From contig NW_026973697.1 in NCBI RefSeq assembly GCF_035594125.1, positions 600,001 through 664,000 of the forward strand: 64,000 nucleotides of DNA, written 5' to 3'. This DNA is from Scylla paramamosain. Taxonomy: Eukaryota; Arthropoda; Malacostraca; Decapoda; Portunidae. The notes below the pieces were generated by a model. It was not told where the DNA came from and ran no database searches. It was given only the letters and a program-made list of their open reading frames with translations. The first letter of the stretch is position 1. Each line of letters begins with the position of its first letter. The translations under genes were made by a program, and so were the position numbers. Positions 38,046 through 50,278 of this stretch are shown here, piece after piece.

Positions 38046-38129
38046 GTCAGGATGGCCGAGCGGTCCAAGGCGCTGCGTTCAGGTCGCAGTCCGGTCTTCC
38101 GGGCGTGGGTTCAAATCCCACTCCTGACA
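38046..38129 (+). tRNA. Nuclear tRNA-Leu (CAG)
   Basis: An 84-base type II tRNA. Acceptor gtcagga/tcctgac pairs perfectly; the D-region gatggccgagcggtc is the A box; anticodon arm ctgcg-ttcaggt-cgcag carries CAG; a ccgg/ccgg variable arm follows; and T-arm gtggg-ttcaaat-cccac contains the B box ggttcaaatcc. The discriminator is A. Structure suggests a working cytosolic tRNA. However, no TTTT terminator occurs for over 200 bases downstream, which is unusual for a Pol III gene and leaves open a SINE-like or retro-inserted origin. Confidence 0.93.
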
Positions 38130-38299
38130 ATACCTTTATAAATCTAAAATGCCTTGTGTCAAGGCGGCGTGCTGAGATGGGTAGAAAAGTGACGAGACAA
38201 CCGTAAACAATGAGTAGTAATAAATGAAAAAGCATCCAACTGGACTGACGTAACAAGTGGGGTGCCATAAGCATCAGTTTCACAGTAGGTACACATTAA
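38130..38299. other. Spacer between tRNA-Leu and LINE C
   Basis: About 170 bases with a cttgtgtcaagg small inverted repeat near 38152. It could be the body of a tRNA-derived SINE, but no second copy is seen in the window. Confidence 0.4.
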
Positions 38300-39022
38300 A
38301 CAACGAAACTCTGGTAGGTACATGGTACGAGAAAGATTTAGGAGTTATAGTTAGCTTTTAACTCCGTCTAGGAATACAATGCATAGAGGCCAGAAACAGG
38401 GGAAATAGGGAACTAGGATTCACTTTTAGGAGTGTTAAAAGTAGAAGGCCGGAAGTAATATTAAAGTTATACTTGGCACTGGTCAGACCTCATCTCGACT
38501 ACGCTGTACAGTTCTGGTCCCCACATTACAGGAAAGATATAGGTCTATTAGAATCAGTACAGAGGAGGATGACTAAAAGAATACAGGGGATGAGGAGTAT
38601 TCCTTACGAGGCGAGGTTGAAGCTGTTAAATCTACATTCTTTAGAGAGACGTAGGTTAAGAGGAGACCTGATAGGAGTCTTTAAGTGGTATAAGGGTTAT
38701 AACAAAGGGGTTGTAAACAAAATTCTTAGGATCAGCAACCAGGATAGAACAAGAAATAATGTGTTCAAGCTTAAAAAAAATTAGGTTTAGGAAGGAAATA
38801 GGAAGAATCTGGTTCTCGAATAGAGTGGTGGATGAGTGGAACGAACTCAGTAATCATGTTGTTAGTTCTAAGACATTAAGGAGCTTTAAGTGAATATTAG
38901 ACAGGTTTATGGATGGGGATGATAGGTGGAAATAGGAAAGTATATTTCATACAGGGACTCCCACGTGTAAGCCTGATCCTTTCCTGCAGCTTCCCTTATT
39001 TATTATGTTCTTATGTTCTTAA
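38300..39022 (+). mobile_element. LINE family C, 5'-truncated 3' end with TTATGTTC tail
   Basis: Plus-strand frames encode a reverse-transcriptase thumb and C-terminus: EKDLGVIVS, then ALVRPHLDYAVQFWSPHY, LLESVQRRMTKRI, RLKLLNLHSLERRRLRGDLI and FKWYKG, and after a slip FSNRVVDEWNELSNHVV and RFMDGDD. The 3' end is ccacgtgtaagcctgatc... ttatgttcttatgttctta, a short tandem tail typical of CR1/L2-like elements. Stops and slips make it inactive. Confidence 0.88.
38473..38784 (+). pseudogene. LINE family C reverse-transcriptase C-terminal segment
   Basis: This 103-residue frame carries the most conserved part of the fragment: RPHLDYAVQFWSPHYRKDI (the conserved Y..W.P region after the thumb) and RRLRGDLIGVFKWYKG. 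An A-run near 38772-38780 shifts the frame, and the protein continues in another phase to about 38930. Confidence 0.85.
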
Positions 39023-39159
39023 TGTAGAAGTCTTATTAATCTTTCACTAGAACCATAACAAGAAAAAAAAAAAACACTAAAAAACATGTACAGCTTCAAC
39101 AGGAGCTTTTGAAAGTAGTGGACGTGCCGCGCAGAAGTGGATCAGATTATGGTCTTTAT

Positions 39160-39430
39160 TCTGATGAACAGACACCCTGCTCGCCACTCGTCGCCCTGAT
39201 GGTGATAATGATTAATAATGACACCAAGTCAATCTCCACCTGTGCCATCCACCCACCTCCCTCCTTCCACGCGAGAGACAGCCACGCAACCTATCCGCCC
39301 TCGCCAGGATTGATTAATGAGCTTGTGACAGGAAGCATCTCAGGGGAAGGAAAGACGTGATCTCATATTCCCTGATGGTTCTGTCTGTGTGTGTTCCTCT
39401 TAATGATGCTGGTGATGGTGGTGGTGGTGG
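39160..39430. repeat. Duplicated non-coding block, copy 1
   Basis: From gccactcgtcgccctgatgg through ccaagtcaatctccacctgt to catctcaggggaaggaaaga and catattccctg, this matches 41247-41460 at most positions. Both copies are followed by GGT repeats and then ACT repeats. Confidence 0.85.
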
Positions 39431-39520
39431 TGGTGGTGATGGTGGTGGTAGTGGTAATGCTTATTGGTGATGGTATTACTTTCTTTTCCATTTATGTACA
39501 TCTACTATCATTACTATGTT

Positions 39521-39579
<59 letters not shown>

Positions 39580-39605
39580 GTACTACTACTACTACTACTA
39601 CTATA
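39408..39605. repeat. (GGT)n and (ACT)n microsatellites
   Basis: Interrupted GGT repeats at about 39408-39470, then ACT/CTA repeats at about 39521-39604. Confidence 0.95.
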
Positions 39606-39804
39606 AGTCATTAATGTTACACAGTGCTTTCTCGCAACTTTCCTTCCTATTGTTCCTCATTTAATTACGTCAGCGGTATGCCATTTAACTATATCTTCCT
39701 CCTTCTCCTCCTCCCCCTCCTCTTCCTCTTCCTCCTCTTCCTCTTTACATTCCTTACCTTCTCTCTCAGCCACATTGACATACGTGGAAACCCTTCTACA
39801 AATT

Positions 39805-40019
<215 letters not shown>

Positions 40020-40127
40020 GGATATTTCAAGCGTTGTGAGTTACTTGAAATTGCTGGTGAGGGAAGAGGGAAGGGAAGTTCTTTAGTGACAGAGAACAGT
40101 GAAGAGTGCTGAGGGCTGCTGAGTGGC

Positions 40128-40450
40128 GGGTGGTCAGCGTTGGTCTTTTGGAGAGTTTGGCGTGTAACAGGAGTGAAAGTTAGCAGAGGAAACATGCATA
40201 TAAAAATAAAACTGATCAAGAAAAGTGGAAGCGGCGTTAGTTAAAGACTGGAGCGTTCCTCATCACCTCACGGATTCACTTCAAGAGAAAAAAAAACCCA
40301 AGAAAGGCAAATGATGATGACGAGAACGAGCAGTCAGCTCACGACGCGCAGCTGAAACTCGATAATGTTCAATACCTGCCGTGAAATTAACTCATTTTGT
40401 GCCGCTGCCTCCGCCCTTGACAACACCACGGCTCAGCATCCAGGAAACCT
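40128..40450. repeat. Dispersed repeat family E, copy 1
   Basis: Similar to 55318-55612: both share gtcag-gttggt, gcggcgttagttaaag / gcagcgttagttaaag, catcac-tcac-g-ttcacttca, aactcgataa, and caatacctgccgtgaaatta followed by tgccgc. No protein coding. An A-run in mid-element suggests a composite retro-element. Confidence 0.7.
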
Positions 40451-40528
40451 CCCCTACATTACCAATAAAAGACGCTAGGAAGGAAATGCATGCTTTAAGG
40501 TTGATGTGGCAGGCAACGCTGGTATAAT

Positions 40529-40533
<5 letters not shown>

Positions 40534-40568
<35 letters not shown>
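40534..40568. repeat. (AC)n microsatellite
   Basis: About 17 AC units. Confidence 0.95.
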
Positions 40569-40571
<3 letters not shown>

Positions 40572-40757
40572 GGCACAGTGTGTGTCGCAGGTGCCTGCAT
40601 CAAGCCCATTCGTCTGAGAGCTGCGCTTTGTCAGAGAGTATGTGATAGTCGTTCTTCATGCAACTTAAGAAACTCAGTTAGTGTGGTCTTGGTGCACTGG
40701 TGGTGATGGCCCTCGAGAATGTGTCTGGCGAGACGAAGATGTGGCGTTTGGTGTTAT

Positions 40758-40939
<182 letters not shown>

Positions 40940-41246
40940 CTGTGTTTTAATTAGTGTTTTTCATGGAAGCGTCTTTAATCCACGTGTGGTGTGTGTAGGA
41001 TACAAATGACATTCACGTAGCCAGTGGTTGCATTGGTGAAGCAGAAGGGCGTAGCTGTCAGACGTCATCACCTACATGGAAATGTTGACCAGTGTTTAGA
41101 ATTACTGGCTCAAGTGACTGCTCTTGTGTCATAGGAAAGGAATTACATCAAGCATCACGAGGAACAGTAACGTTTTCATTACTGCGTGACTCACACTCGT
41201 GAAAGACAAACACCCAAACAAGTAGCTGTAATTCCTCGCAGACGCT

Positions 41247-41460
41247 CTGCCCGCCACTCGCCTCCCTGATGGTGATAGTGACGAATAATGTCACCAAGTC
41301 AATCTCCACCTGTGCCATCCACCTGCCTCCCTCCTTCCACGCGAGACAGCCACGCAATCTTCCATCCGCGACAGGATTGGTTAATGAGCTTGTGACAGGA
41401 AGCATCTCAGGGGAAGGAAAGACGCGACCTCATATTCCCTGGCGGTTGTCAGTCACTCTC
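41247..41460. repeat. Duplicated non-coding block, copy 2
   Basis: Homologous to 39160-39430, with small indels and substitutions. Shared landmarks are ccaagtcaatctccacctgt and gcttgtgacaggaagcatct. Confidence 0.85.
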
Positions 41461-41483
41461 CCCTTTCATGAGCCTGTGATGTG

Positions 41484-41634
41484 TGGTGGTGGTGGTGGTG
41501 GTGGTGGTGGTGGTGGTGGTGGTAATATTTGTTTGAAGTAATATTTGTTGTTAATATTTGTTTATTAATGGTACTAACTGCCTTTTCAGTCACCTACAGC
41601 AACAAGAACAAGAACATTAACTACTACTACTATG

Positions 41635-41672
<38 letters not shown>

Positions 41673-41712
41673 GCTACTACTATCACTAAAAACCACCACC
41701 ACTACAACAACA

Positions 41713-41781
<69 letters not shown>

Positions 41782-41793
41782 GCTGCTACTACC

Positions 41794-41824
<31 letters not shown>

Positions 41825-41845
41825 ATAATAATGATAATAATAATA
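41484..41845. repeat. (GGT)n and (ACT)n microsatellites
   Basis: (GGT)n at about 41484-41522 and ACT/CTA repeats at about 41617-41825 with interruptions, in the same order as after the first duplicated block. Confidence 0.95.
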
Positions 41846-42374
41846 CTGCAGGTATAAGTCATACATGTAGATAATAGGAGGAGGAAGTAAAATAAGCCTT
41901 GGAGAGATGCCGGCTCAATAACGCTGATCAAGAAGGTAGATAACTGGCAGGTTTTCTGATGAAGCGGATCATTAGATAAAAAAAAAGTTTTCATCACGTC
42001 ACTGAACACCACCCACAACACAAGCCTCAAAAACTCGCAGTCTCACCTCAGTGCCTCAAGGTAGGAGTTAAGTTATAGAGGGGCATTAACAGTTGTAATC
42101 TGTGTCTTGTGTTGATTATAGAGGGATGGGGAGCCTTGTTGTTAGCTCTGGAAGGAAAGGAACTGTCCGTTAACACAGTCACTTCACGCCTATTATCTAC
42201 AAAACTCACTGGTGTGTGCATAGAGCTTAAAGATGTTACACTACTACTACTACTACTACATTACTACTATTACTACCACATGTTAACTATTCACCTGTCT
42301 TCTAATCTCACGTGAAATATACCCGATTGACTGATTAGCAAACGATTGGGAGAGGTAATAAGGGCGATACTGAG

Positions 42375-42379
<5 letters not shown>
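41846..42379. other. Spacer, no gene recognised
   Basis: Mixed sequence with a short CTA-repeat cluster at about 42240-42278. Nothing coding. Confidence 0.5.
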
Positions 42380-42764
<385 letters not shown>

Positions 42765-43423
42765 TGTATCTGTTTCTTTTCGTATCCTTTCTTTGTACCA
42801 CAGTAAATGTAATCCAGGCTGAGGGCGTGGAATGAATGGAGGGAAAGCACTGAATACCTCTCGGCACAGTGACAAAAGATACTTTCTGCTCCAGGAAAAC
42901 TAAGAAAGTGCCTGGTAAAGTATTAGAAGCGAGTGCATGTTTGGCAGCGCTGCTTCTTCCTGGAAAAAATGCGAAGGGGGAATGTAAGAGAGTGAGAAAA
43001 AAAAAAGAAAGAAACTGAGAAATACGAGTAAGTTGTCCAACATTCTTTTCCTTTTTGTCCCTCAGCCTCGGCCGCGGACAGCCCCGTGATGGTCAGCCCT
43101 CCAAGTGTGCTCATCTTAGCAAGGCCTTCCTCTCCCAGACTACCAAAACGGTGTGTACACGCTGAAAGCAACACCTGCTCGCCCACCTCCCACTGCCACC
43201 CCACACCCCACTCACCCACCACTGCACCACTTCTCTCCTTCATAATGATCCATCATTTTTCCTCACCACCTGCTCCACCCCCTCCTCGCCACTCAACACT
43301 TCTCTAACAGCCACCTCGCTTCTGAGTAAATTCCACCCATAAAGATTACTCTCTGCAAACGTAAATTAAAATAATTCCCTACATCATAAAGTTCCCCTAA
43401 TGTAATAACACAATGTGTCTTAA
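42765..43423. other. Spacer, no gene recognised
   Basis: Includes a C-rich stretch at 43180-43320. No splice-bounded exon or family motif. Confidence 0.5.
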
Positions 43424-43545
43424 CCTAACCCAACTTGATCTAACGTAACCTAATCTAACCTGACCTAGATCTAACCTTGCCTTAGTTTACCTTACCTTAC
43501 CTTACCTTACCTCACTTCACCTCATCTTACCTTTCCTTGCCTAGT
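43424..43545. repeat. Degenerate CCTAA / CTTAC pentamer tract
   Basis: Starts with taacctaacccaac and related TAACC/CTAAT pentamers, then becomes ccttaccttaccttacc. CCTAA is the complement of the arthropod telomere unit TTAGG, so this may be a decayed interstitial telomere-like array. The CTTAC part is a different pentamer. Confidence 0.65.
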
Positions 43546-43863
43546 TTATCATGAGATCGTAACTTAACACGGTAGTCACTCGTATTTTTGGGAAGAGTTA
43601 CTTGAAGGGAAATCTTGTTGATGCAATGTTCACGGAATTTTATATAAGAACTTAAACATCACACACAACCACCTCATCTCCGCCACACTTCCCAGTGATA
43701 AATCGTAACACTTCCTTCTTAGCCGCAGCGCCTCTACCATTCAAACACCTGCTCCTCACTCACAACTCCCTAATATACATCAGTGCATCTCATTACCAAC
43801 CACCACCTTCTCTTTCACAGATACTCCAAGCCACTTGCAGCTCACGTCTCTGTCCCCACGTCT

Positions 43864-43865
<2 letters not shown>
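43546..43865. other. Spacer, no gene recognised
   Basis: Nothing identifiable. C-rich and A-rich patches only. Confidence 0.5.

Positions 43866-43907
<42 letters not shown>
43866..43907. repeat. (AC)n microsatellite
   Basis: About 21 AC units. Confidence 0.95.
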
Positions 43908-43909
<2 letters not shown>

Positions 43910-44107
43910 ATGCCCGTCCCTCACCACCCTCACCACCCACTGCCTGCCACTCACCTGCCACCCTCCGCTCCTCACGATTTACAACACGTCCATCACCGCC
44001 TACCGTCTGTTCCTCTCCTTCATCAAACCCACCTCGCCTCTCAGCCTGTCACTCCGCACTGTGCTCACATTTCCTTATCAATCTGTACCATCGCATTAAT
44101 ACTTTTT

Positions 44108-44330
44108 TCATACATGACTGGCCTAGATATCAGATTGGATAAGAAGTAACGGGTTCAACTCTGATTAAGCTAGATTTGAAAATGAGATAGGAGGATATTG
44201 GTTCTTAAATTGGATGGCAAGGCTGGAATACATTTTGTTACGAGGTTATTAGTTAGAACAATTAAAAAAAGAAAATAAGAGAAGATTAGACAGATTTATG
44301 AATGGGAATGATGGGTATTCAAGTTTTCAA
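44108..44330 (+). mobile_element. LINE family C, small C-terminal fragment
   Basis: Resembles 38750-38930 in order: tcagattggataagaagtaa, aatgagataggaggatattgg with tcttaaattgg, gaagattagacagatttatg and aatgggaatgatggg. It encodes remnants of the FSNRVVDEWN...RLDRFMNGND end. Heavily decayed. Confidence 0.6.
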
Positions 44331-44954
44331 GTTAATATTACTTAATTTCGAGTAGGAATATATGTTTAAGTCCTAACGAGATTGTTTAGCTATATTACTT
44401 TTCCTAAAATAAGTGGAATATGATAATGAAAGGAGACACAAGATGAAACAAGAGTACGTATTACGCCAACGTTCTGCTGTTGCCTTTCTTGGAGAGAGTT
44501 AGGTTGATGCCATTCACCTGCCTTACCTGTACAACACTTACAGCCGCAGTATTCGAGGAAACTAGCTACAGAATAAAGGAAAATAAAGGCGTGATCTAAT
44601 GGTATAGTCTTGATCAGAAGTCGAGTAGCACACAGCATTTCTTTCCGTAGTGTTTTCCTTCAATCCCAAGTCCACTGATCTAGTAAGAATCAGTCAATTA
44701 TCAGATTTATTTCTTTCTCACTTAAATTTACAAGTACATACTGACTTACTTTGGTACACGGCTTGATTTTGTAGACTAGCCCTTCTTTTGAACTTGTCAG
44801 CATATCAAAAGACTTACGGTTCAGGATACACATTATGGGGGAATGCAACAAGTCAGGTGACCATAACTACTGTTGCTGGTAGCGGTGGGTATGAATGGCT
44901 GCTGGCACGGTGATGTATATGTGCACCTAGTTTGAGTGGACACATGCATTACAC

Positions 44955-45090
44955 CTGAACTACCACGTGTTGGCTCACTGGCTTCTTGCAACTTCTCTTA
45001 CGTTCTTGTGACGGAGGGTGAAAATAAGAGACCGCCACGTGTTGACTTTCCAGTTAGCGACCCCTTGCACCTTCCCTTACGTTCTTATTA
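44955..45090 (+). mobile_element. Two LINE family C 3'-tail fragments in tandem
   Basis: ctaccacgtgttggctcac with cttctcttacgttcttgtg, and then ccgccacgtgttgacttt with ccttcccttacgttctta, both follow the LINE C terminus at 38960-39020 (cccacgtgtaagcctgat ... cttccctt ... ttatgttctta). Confidence 0.5.
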
Positions 45091-45329
45091 CGGGGATAAA
45101 ACACTTCCGAGTCTCACGAACTCCAAGATAAGGGACCTCGGAATTGACAATGGAGAGGACGATTGAAAGGGGACGACGGGTACTGACTCCGCCTCCTCCT
45201 CGTCGTCTTAATGAGGCTTATCGATTTACTGAGTGGTGTAGGGGCGGGTCACGGCTGGTCCTGAGGGCCGCGGCTCACTGTTTCATGGTTACCGTATCCC
45301 ATATTTGCTTTCAACACCATTGTCAGTTT

Positions 45330-45330
<1 letters not shown>

Positions 45331-45417
<87 letters not shown>
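45331..45417. repeat. (CT)n microsatellite
   Basis: About 43 CT units. Confidence 0.97.
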
Positions 45418-45419
<2 letters not shown>

Positions 45420-46785
45420 ATTAATGGAGGTGAAGTGTATATTGTGTTTGGTCATGAGTGTAATATTTATCATGTTTTAAAAGGTTATGTGATGTTAAAG
45501 CTTTCACGTGTTTGTCAAGAGAATATTAGTAAGTATTTTTCTATTATTTTCTATTACAATTTCTATTACTTTATTTTATATAATTATTCTGCTTATCTAT
45601 CTTTTTTTTCTGCGTATCTGTTGGTCTATTTATCGAGATCTATCTATCTATCTATATCAGACTATCTATCTATGTCTACCTATGTCTTTCTATCTATCTG
45701 TCTTTCTATTTGTTTATCTATATCTATCTCTATGTGTGGCGTGTATCGTTTCCATTGCATGTCGTAACAAAACCTTGGACGTTGTTTCCAATTCAAGGCC
45801 ACGCAGCGCACACCCTCTTCTGCTAATTACCTCATCAAGTTTTAATGAGTACGTGGAGAAATTTCGTAAAGGTGAATTAATACGAGGATACGCAGGACGT
45901 GACGGTGAGGCCCGAATGAGTTTGTTCCTGCCACACGCTCTCAAATGTAAAGGGCTTGTAGTGTGCAATTCAGGAAGCCCTTATCATCTTAATCCTCTGA
46001 CACCTGTAGGAGTTGTACATTTATTTTCACTAGGAAGTTTTACTCATCAAAAATTAAGCTACAGATACTAGAAAGCCTTACTAGATATTCAATGGTACCT
46101 TTTTCATGCGAGTCTTGTCTTTAAAATCGGTGTCTAAACTTATGCCAGACTGTAATAAGCTGAGAAAAAGCTGTAGCAGTCAGAGTTAAGGCTTCACTTG
46201 GCAAGTAACCAGAGTGGACTGCAGGAGAGAACTGTCACTGCTTCAACGGGAAAGTCTAACGTAAACTTGGAGCGTCGGTTTGAAGCTTCGATCTTAACTA
46301 ATGCGAAACACAGTTGGAAGCATTTTAGCATTTGCAGCAACACAGGGATCACATTTTCAAACATTTCCTGATTCAAACATTTCCTGGTTAGTTTCTATGA
46401 GGCCCTAGTGGAAGTTATTGAGGTTTTCAAGAGAGTTGTCGTAATTCTAATGATAGTTCAACCAGTATTCTGTACCATCAATAGGAAAAACATCCTTGGG
46501 AGCTCAACTGATCATCTGTGCGGCCTTAGAAAACAGCTCGTGTAGAAGCGCAGGCCGTTTCAAATCACGGGTTGGTGACACGAAAGTGATTGCACACCTG
46601 ACAAATAGCTTGATTTTTACCTTTAACAGTAATATTTCTTTATTAATTCACAGCAGCTCGTCGTTGTCTTATACATGTGGTGTGTGTGTGTGTGTGTGGT
46701 GTGTGTGTGTGTTGACTGGAACCTAGAAGTGGCGTTATCAGGATCTTACAGTTATGGATCTAAAACTCGGGTGCAGTCAGTCATC
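45418..46785. other. Spacer with ATCT-rich patch, no gene recognised
   Basis: A degenerate ATCT/TATC tract lies at about 45630-45740. The plus frame after it (GELIRGYAGRDGEARMSLF and following) has ordinary composition but no recognised family and no clear splice sites. A GT tract lies at about 46677-46712. Confidence 0.45.
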
Positions 46786-46789
46786 AGTA

Positions 46790-47050
46790 ACATTCCCGTC
46801 CATCAAATTATCCTTTTAATGATTTCTCTTTCCAGGAGTGTGAACTGTATTATAGGAAGCAGGATTACAAAAACATCAAAACACGCTTTGTACTTTCTGA
46901 GAAGAAGCAACAGTATCATTTGCGTTCATCAATTTATCCTTTTTGTTCTCAGTCTCTCCAGGAGTGTTTGTAAAATATTATGGTAAGGAGAATTGCATCG
47001 TACCTTCTAAAAACCTCAAAATATTGCATGAGCGTTCTGCTTCCTGATGT
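46790..47050. repeat. Two diverged copies of a ~130-bp unit
   Basis: catcaaattatccttttaat ... ctttccaggagtgtgaact ... aaacatcaaaa at ~46801 is echoed by catcaatttatcctttttgt ... ctccaggagtgtttgta ... aacctcaaaatattgcatg at ~46927. Confidence 0.65.
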
Positions 47051-47089
47051 CCTCCTCGTAAATTGTAGTATAAAGGAATGGGGGACAAA

Positions 47090-47092
<3 letters not shown>

Positions 47093-47129
<37 letters not shown>
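47093..47129. repeat. (CA)n microsatellite
   Basis: About 18 CA units. Confidence 0.95.
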
Positions 47130-47131
<2 letters not shown>

Positions 47132-47394
47132 GCTCCAAAGACTATCTGTGCACGGCATGATCGACACTTTTGAATTGACCGTAGTATTGTATTCAGATTA
47201 CGCAGCCAAGATGGAAAGGATCAGTGTATGGGTACTTCTATATAGTGATTCGAAACGTGTGGAATGAGACTGTCGAAATACATCTCTACCTATACATGAA
47301 GGCTGGCATCTCAGCACTCCTTTCCCAATACGTATCGTCACTGGTCTCGAAATGTTTATTATAGAGTATGCGCCCATACCTTTGTGAAGCGAGT

Positions 47395-47870
47395 GTTCCT
47401 TCTGAAGCCTTGAAGCATTACATGAATCTTTGGCTTTTGGGAGGTGCCTTAATAAACTGTCTTATGTGAAGGACTGAGCGCTTATCATATCATATACTTC
47501 CTGTAAACGTGAAAAGCTTACGTGAATGGCTCTCGGTCTGTTCTGAAGCCTTGAAACACTACACAAATCACTGGCCCTCGGAAAGTGTCGTCTGTTGTGA
47601 AGTATTAAGTGCCAGTCCTCTCTGAAAACCTCAAAAGCTAACGTGAATCGCTGTCCGTATATTCTGAAGCCTTGAGATATTACATAAATCACTGACTTCC
47701 GGGAGGTGCACTCGTACATTGTCTTGTGTGAAGGAATGAGCGCTTATCCTCACGTGCGCCCTCTGAAAACCTCCAAAGCTACCTTCAAAAGCTGGCTGTG
47801 TATTCTGGGGATGAAAACATTGAAGGCGCACTCATACAAGGTGAAGAATTAAGCACACATCCTCACACGC
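47395..47870. repeat. Degenerate tandem repeat, period about 120-140 bp
   Basis: ctgaagccttgaagcattac (47402), ctgaagccttgaaacactac (47543) and ctgaagccttgagatattac (47664) each precede gggaggtgc-like sequence and a ctgaaaacctc / gaaggactgagcgcttatc segment, with a fourth weaker copy near 47795. Non-coding by appearance. Confidence 0.75.
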
Positions 47871-47878
47871 CAAGATGA

Positions 47879-49097
47879 ATGGTTCGCTGTGTACTCTGGG
47901 GATGGATGCAGCTAACCCTTAACCTTGATAATATCCCATTAGACAATCTGACTGGTTTCGCATCAGACGGTGCATCAAATGTGATGTGTAACTACAACAG
48001 CGTCACCAGCAGACTGAGAGAAGAATGTCCAGGCATTACTGTCTTTAGATGTGTCTTCCACAGCATCCATTTGTGTGCTAGTGAAGCAGCTAAAACCTTG
48101 CCTCGTGCATGCGAGGAATTGCTACGAAACATATATAATTATTTTGCACATAGCGGAAATCGGAAATCAGAGTTTCAGGAATTCCAGGGTTTCTGCAATT
48201 TAAAACCGCACAAAATACTATATGGTAGTGCAACAAGGTGGTTATCATTACTTGAGGCTGTGGCAAGGGTTTTGGAGCAGTGGAGTGCCCCAAAGGTGTA
48301 TTTTCAGAGTAAGGTTTATGATTGTAGGTTGCTGGCTGTTGAAAACATTAGGAAGGCACTAGAGGATCAAGCAATAGTCTGCTATCTACATTTCTTGAAT
48401 TACATTTTGCCAACACTTCATTCGATTCATGACAAATATCTAGCCTGTATCGGTTTTTGGTACATTCCATTTGTCAGGAGCATTTACTTTGTAAAGTTCC
48501 CTTATATGATATCAACCCAGCAAACGGCAGCCTACACAAACCTGTTCATCAAATTTACCTTGGGGCAAAATTACACTCGTTGTTTCAGGCACCAGAATAT
48601 GTGAATAATGTAGATGTGATGACTGACATCAGGTTAAGATGTAGGACTTTTCTTATTGTACTATGTCAAGAAATCAAGAAAAGACTTGACTTAAATAATA
48701 AGTTATGGATGTTGACACGATATTTGCATCCCGGGAAAGTAATGGATCCCACCGCCAGAGCAAACATGTCATCCCTCAGCGACTTAATGGATGAACTGCC
48801 AAGGATCACCAATATGTATGATAAACAGGCTGTTCATAACGAGTGGAGAACTGTTCAGTTTTATAAATTCCCAGACCATCTTAAAGACCAAAGTATGATA
48901 TGTGCCTACTCTATGTTCATTTTATGACACTTACAGACGCCATGGGAAATCTCCAGTACCGGACCTTTGTTACATTTGCGCTTAATGACCTGTCGCTTCC
49001 AACTTCCAATGCTGATGTTGAACGGCTATTCTTTAAACTGAATATCATAAAGCGAAAACAGAGAAATTGCCTCCATATGAATACTGTTAATCATTAA
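47879..49097 (+). pseudogene. hAT-family transposase, frameshifted (zinc-finger MYM/DUF4371-like type)
   Basis: The first frame holds LDNLTGFASDGASNVM (RNase H-like catalytic core with DGA), CVFHSIHLCASEAAKTLP, CEELLRNIYNYF and SATRWLSLLEAVARVLEQW, all typical of hAT transposases that also gave rise to host zinc-finger MYM-type genes. A slip near 48450 leads to DIRLRCRTFLIVLCQEIKKRL in the next frame, and another near 48920 leads to LSLPTSNADVERLFFKLNIIK, the hAT C-terminal dimerisation motif. Missing N-terminal DNA-binding finger; terminal inverted repeats not found. Confidence 0.82.
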
Positions 49098-49298
49098 TGG
49101 CTTTGAGTGAGATTCCACTTCAGCAAGGTGACTGTACAACATTTGAACCTAGTTTAGAAATGTTATTGTGTGTCTGCAACTAAATCTGATCATGCAGTAT
49201 TCTTCATGTTGGCGGGTGATCACTTTATTTACTGTACATGTAGCTTTCTACACACTAATCATGCTTTTTTGGTAAACTAATTTATTTCCTTTTGATAA

Positions 49299-49434
<136 letters not shown>

Positions 49435-49643
49435 GTTCTTTTTTTCCCATATGGCAAAATTTCCTCAAAACTTTGCTTTACATATGCCTTTTTTCCTAAA
49501 TCTACGTATAATTGCTACTTTATTCTACATTTAGACCAGAAGTATTGGAGACACATTGTCGTTGACTTACAAGCTCTCAGCATCACATGGATAGATGGAC
49601 AGAGACGTTGTATCACACCATTAGTTAAAAATGCACAAGTGGC

Positions 49644-49648
<5 letters not shown>

Positions 49649-49722
<74 letters not shown>
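49649..49722. repeat. (CT)n microsatellite
   Basis: About 37 CT units. Confidence 0.97.
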
Positions 49723-49725
<3 letters not shown>

Positions 49726-50278
49726 CCATATGTAGAAAATGCGCTATGTCTAGAAGCGATAGTGATGTCATCAGAGATAAGGCGTGGGAACGGAAGTTGT
49801 AGACAAACGACAAATATCATACCGCTGTTTTTTTTTTTTTTCTTTTTCGTGCTGGTAACAGATGATCCTGCACTATAACATTCCATGAATACACAAAGGG
49901 GGTATGAAATGAATTACTTAGGCCAAAAACAAGAAGAACAAGAGTGTAGTTATGCTGTGGGAAATGTGCTGAAAAAGCCTTTGCCAGCACGTTTTTAATG
50001 TGCCTGGTGACACAGGTATAAGCATTATATCAGCGCTGATACCATGGCCTCATCACGGGAATTCATTAACACTTGTTGTGTCAGGGCTCATGTTTTGGCC
50101 TCATCGCGGGAGTTGATTAACACTTCTAGCAGCTCTTCTTACTTTATCTAGCGAGGACGTTTGTGCACGGGCTGGGGAACGTATCTGGAACCAAAAAAAA
50201 AGGTCTTCTGCTGAACTGACTGTCATATGATATAATTTTTAAAAATCTACTGTTTTTGTAAAAGACCAAGGAAAAAAA
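49723..50278. other. Spacer with short near-duplication
   Basis: ggcctcatcacgggaattca and ggcctcatcgcgggagttga, each followed by ttaacactt, form a ~30-bp direct repeat at about 50046 and 50097. A T-run precedes. No gene seen. Confidence 0.5.

Noticed and set aside
45748..46071. Plus-strand frame with ordinary composition (GELIRGYAGRDGEARMSLF)
   Set aside because: I could not match it to a family, and its N-terminal part is a repeat translation; kept only as a note in the spacer entry.
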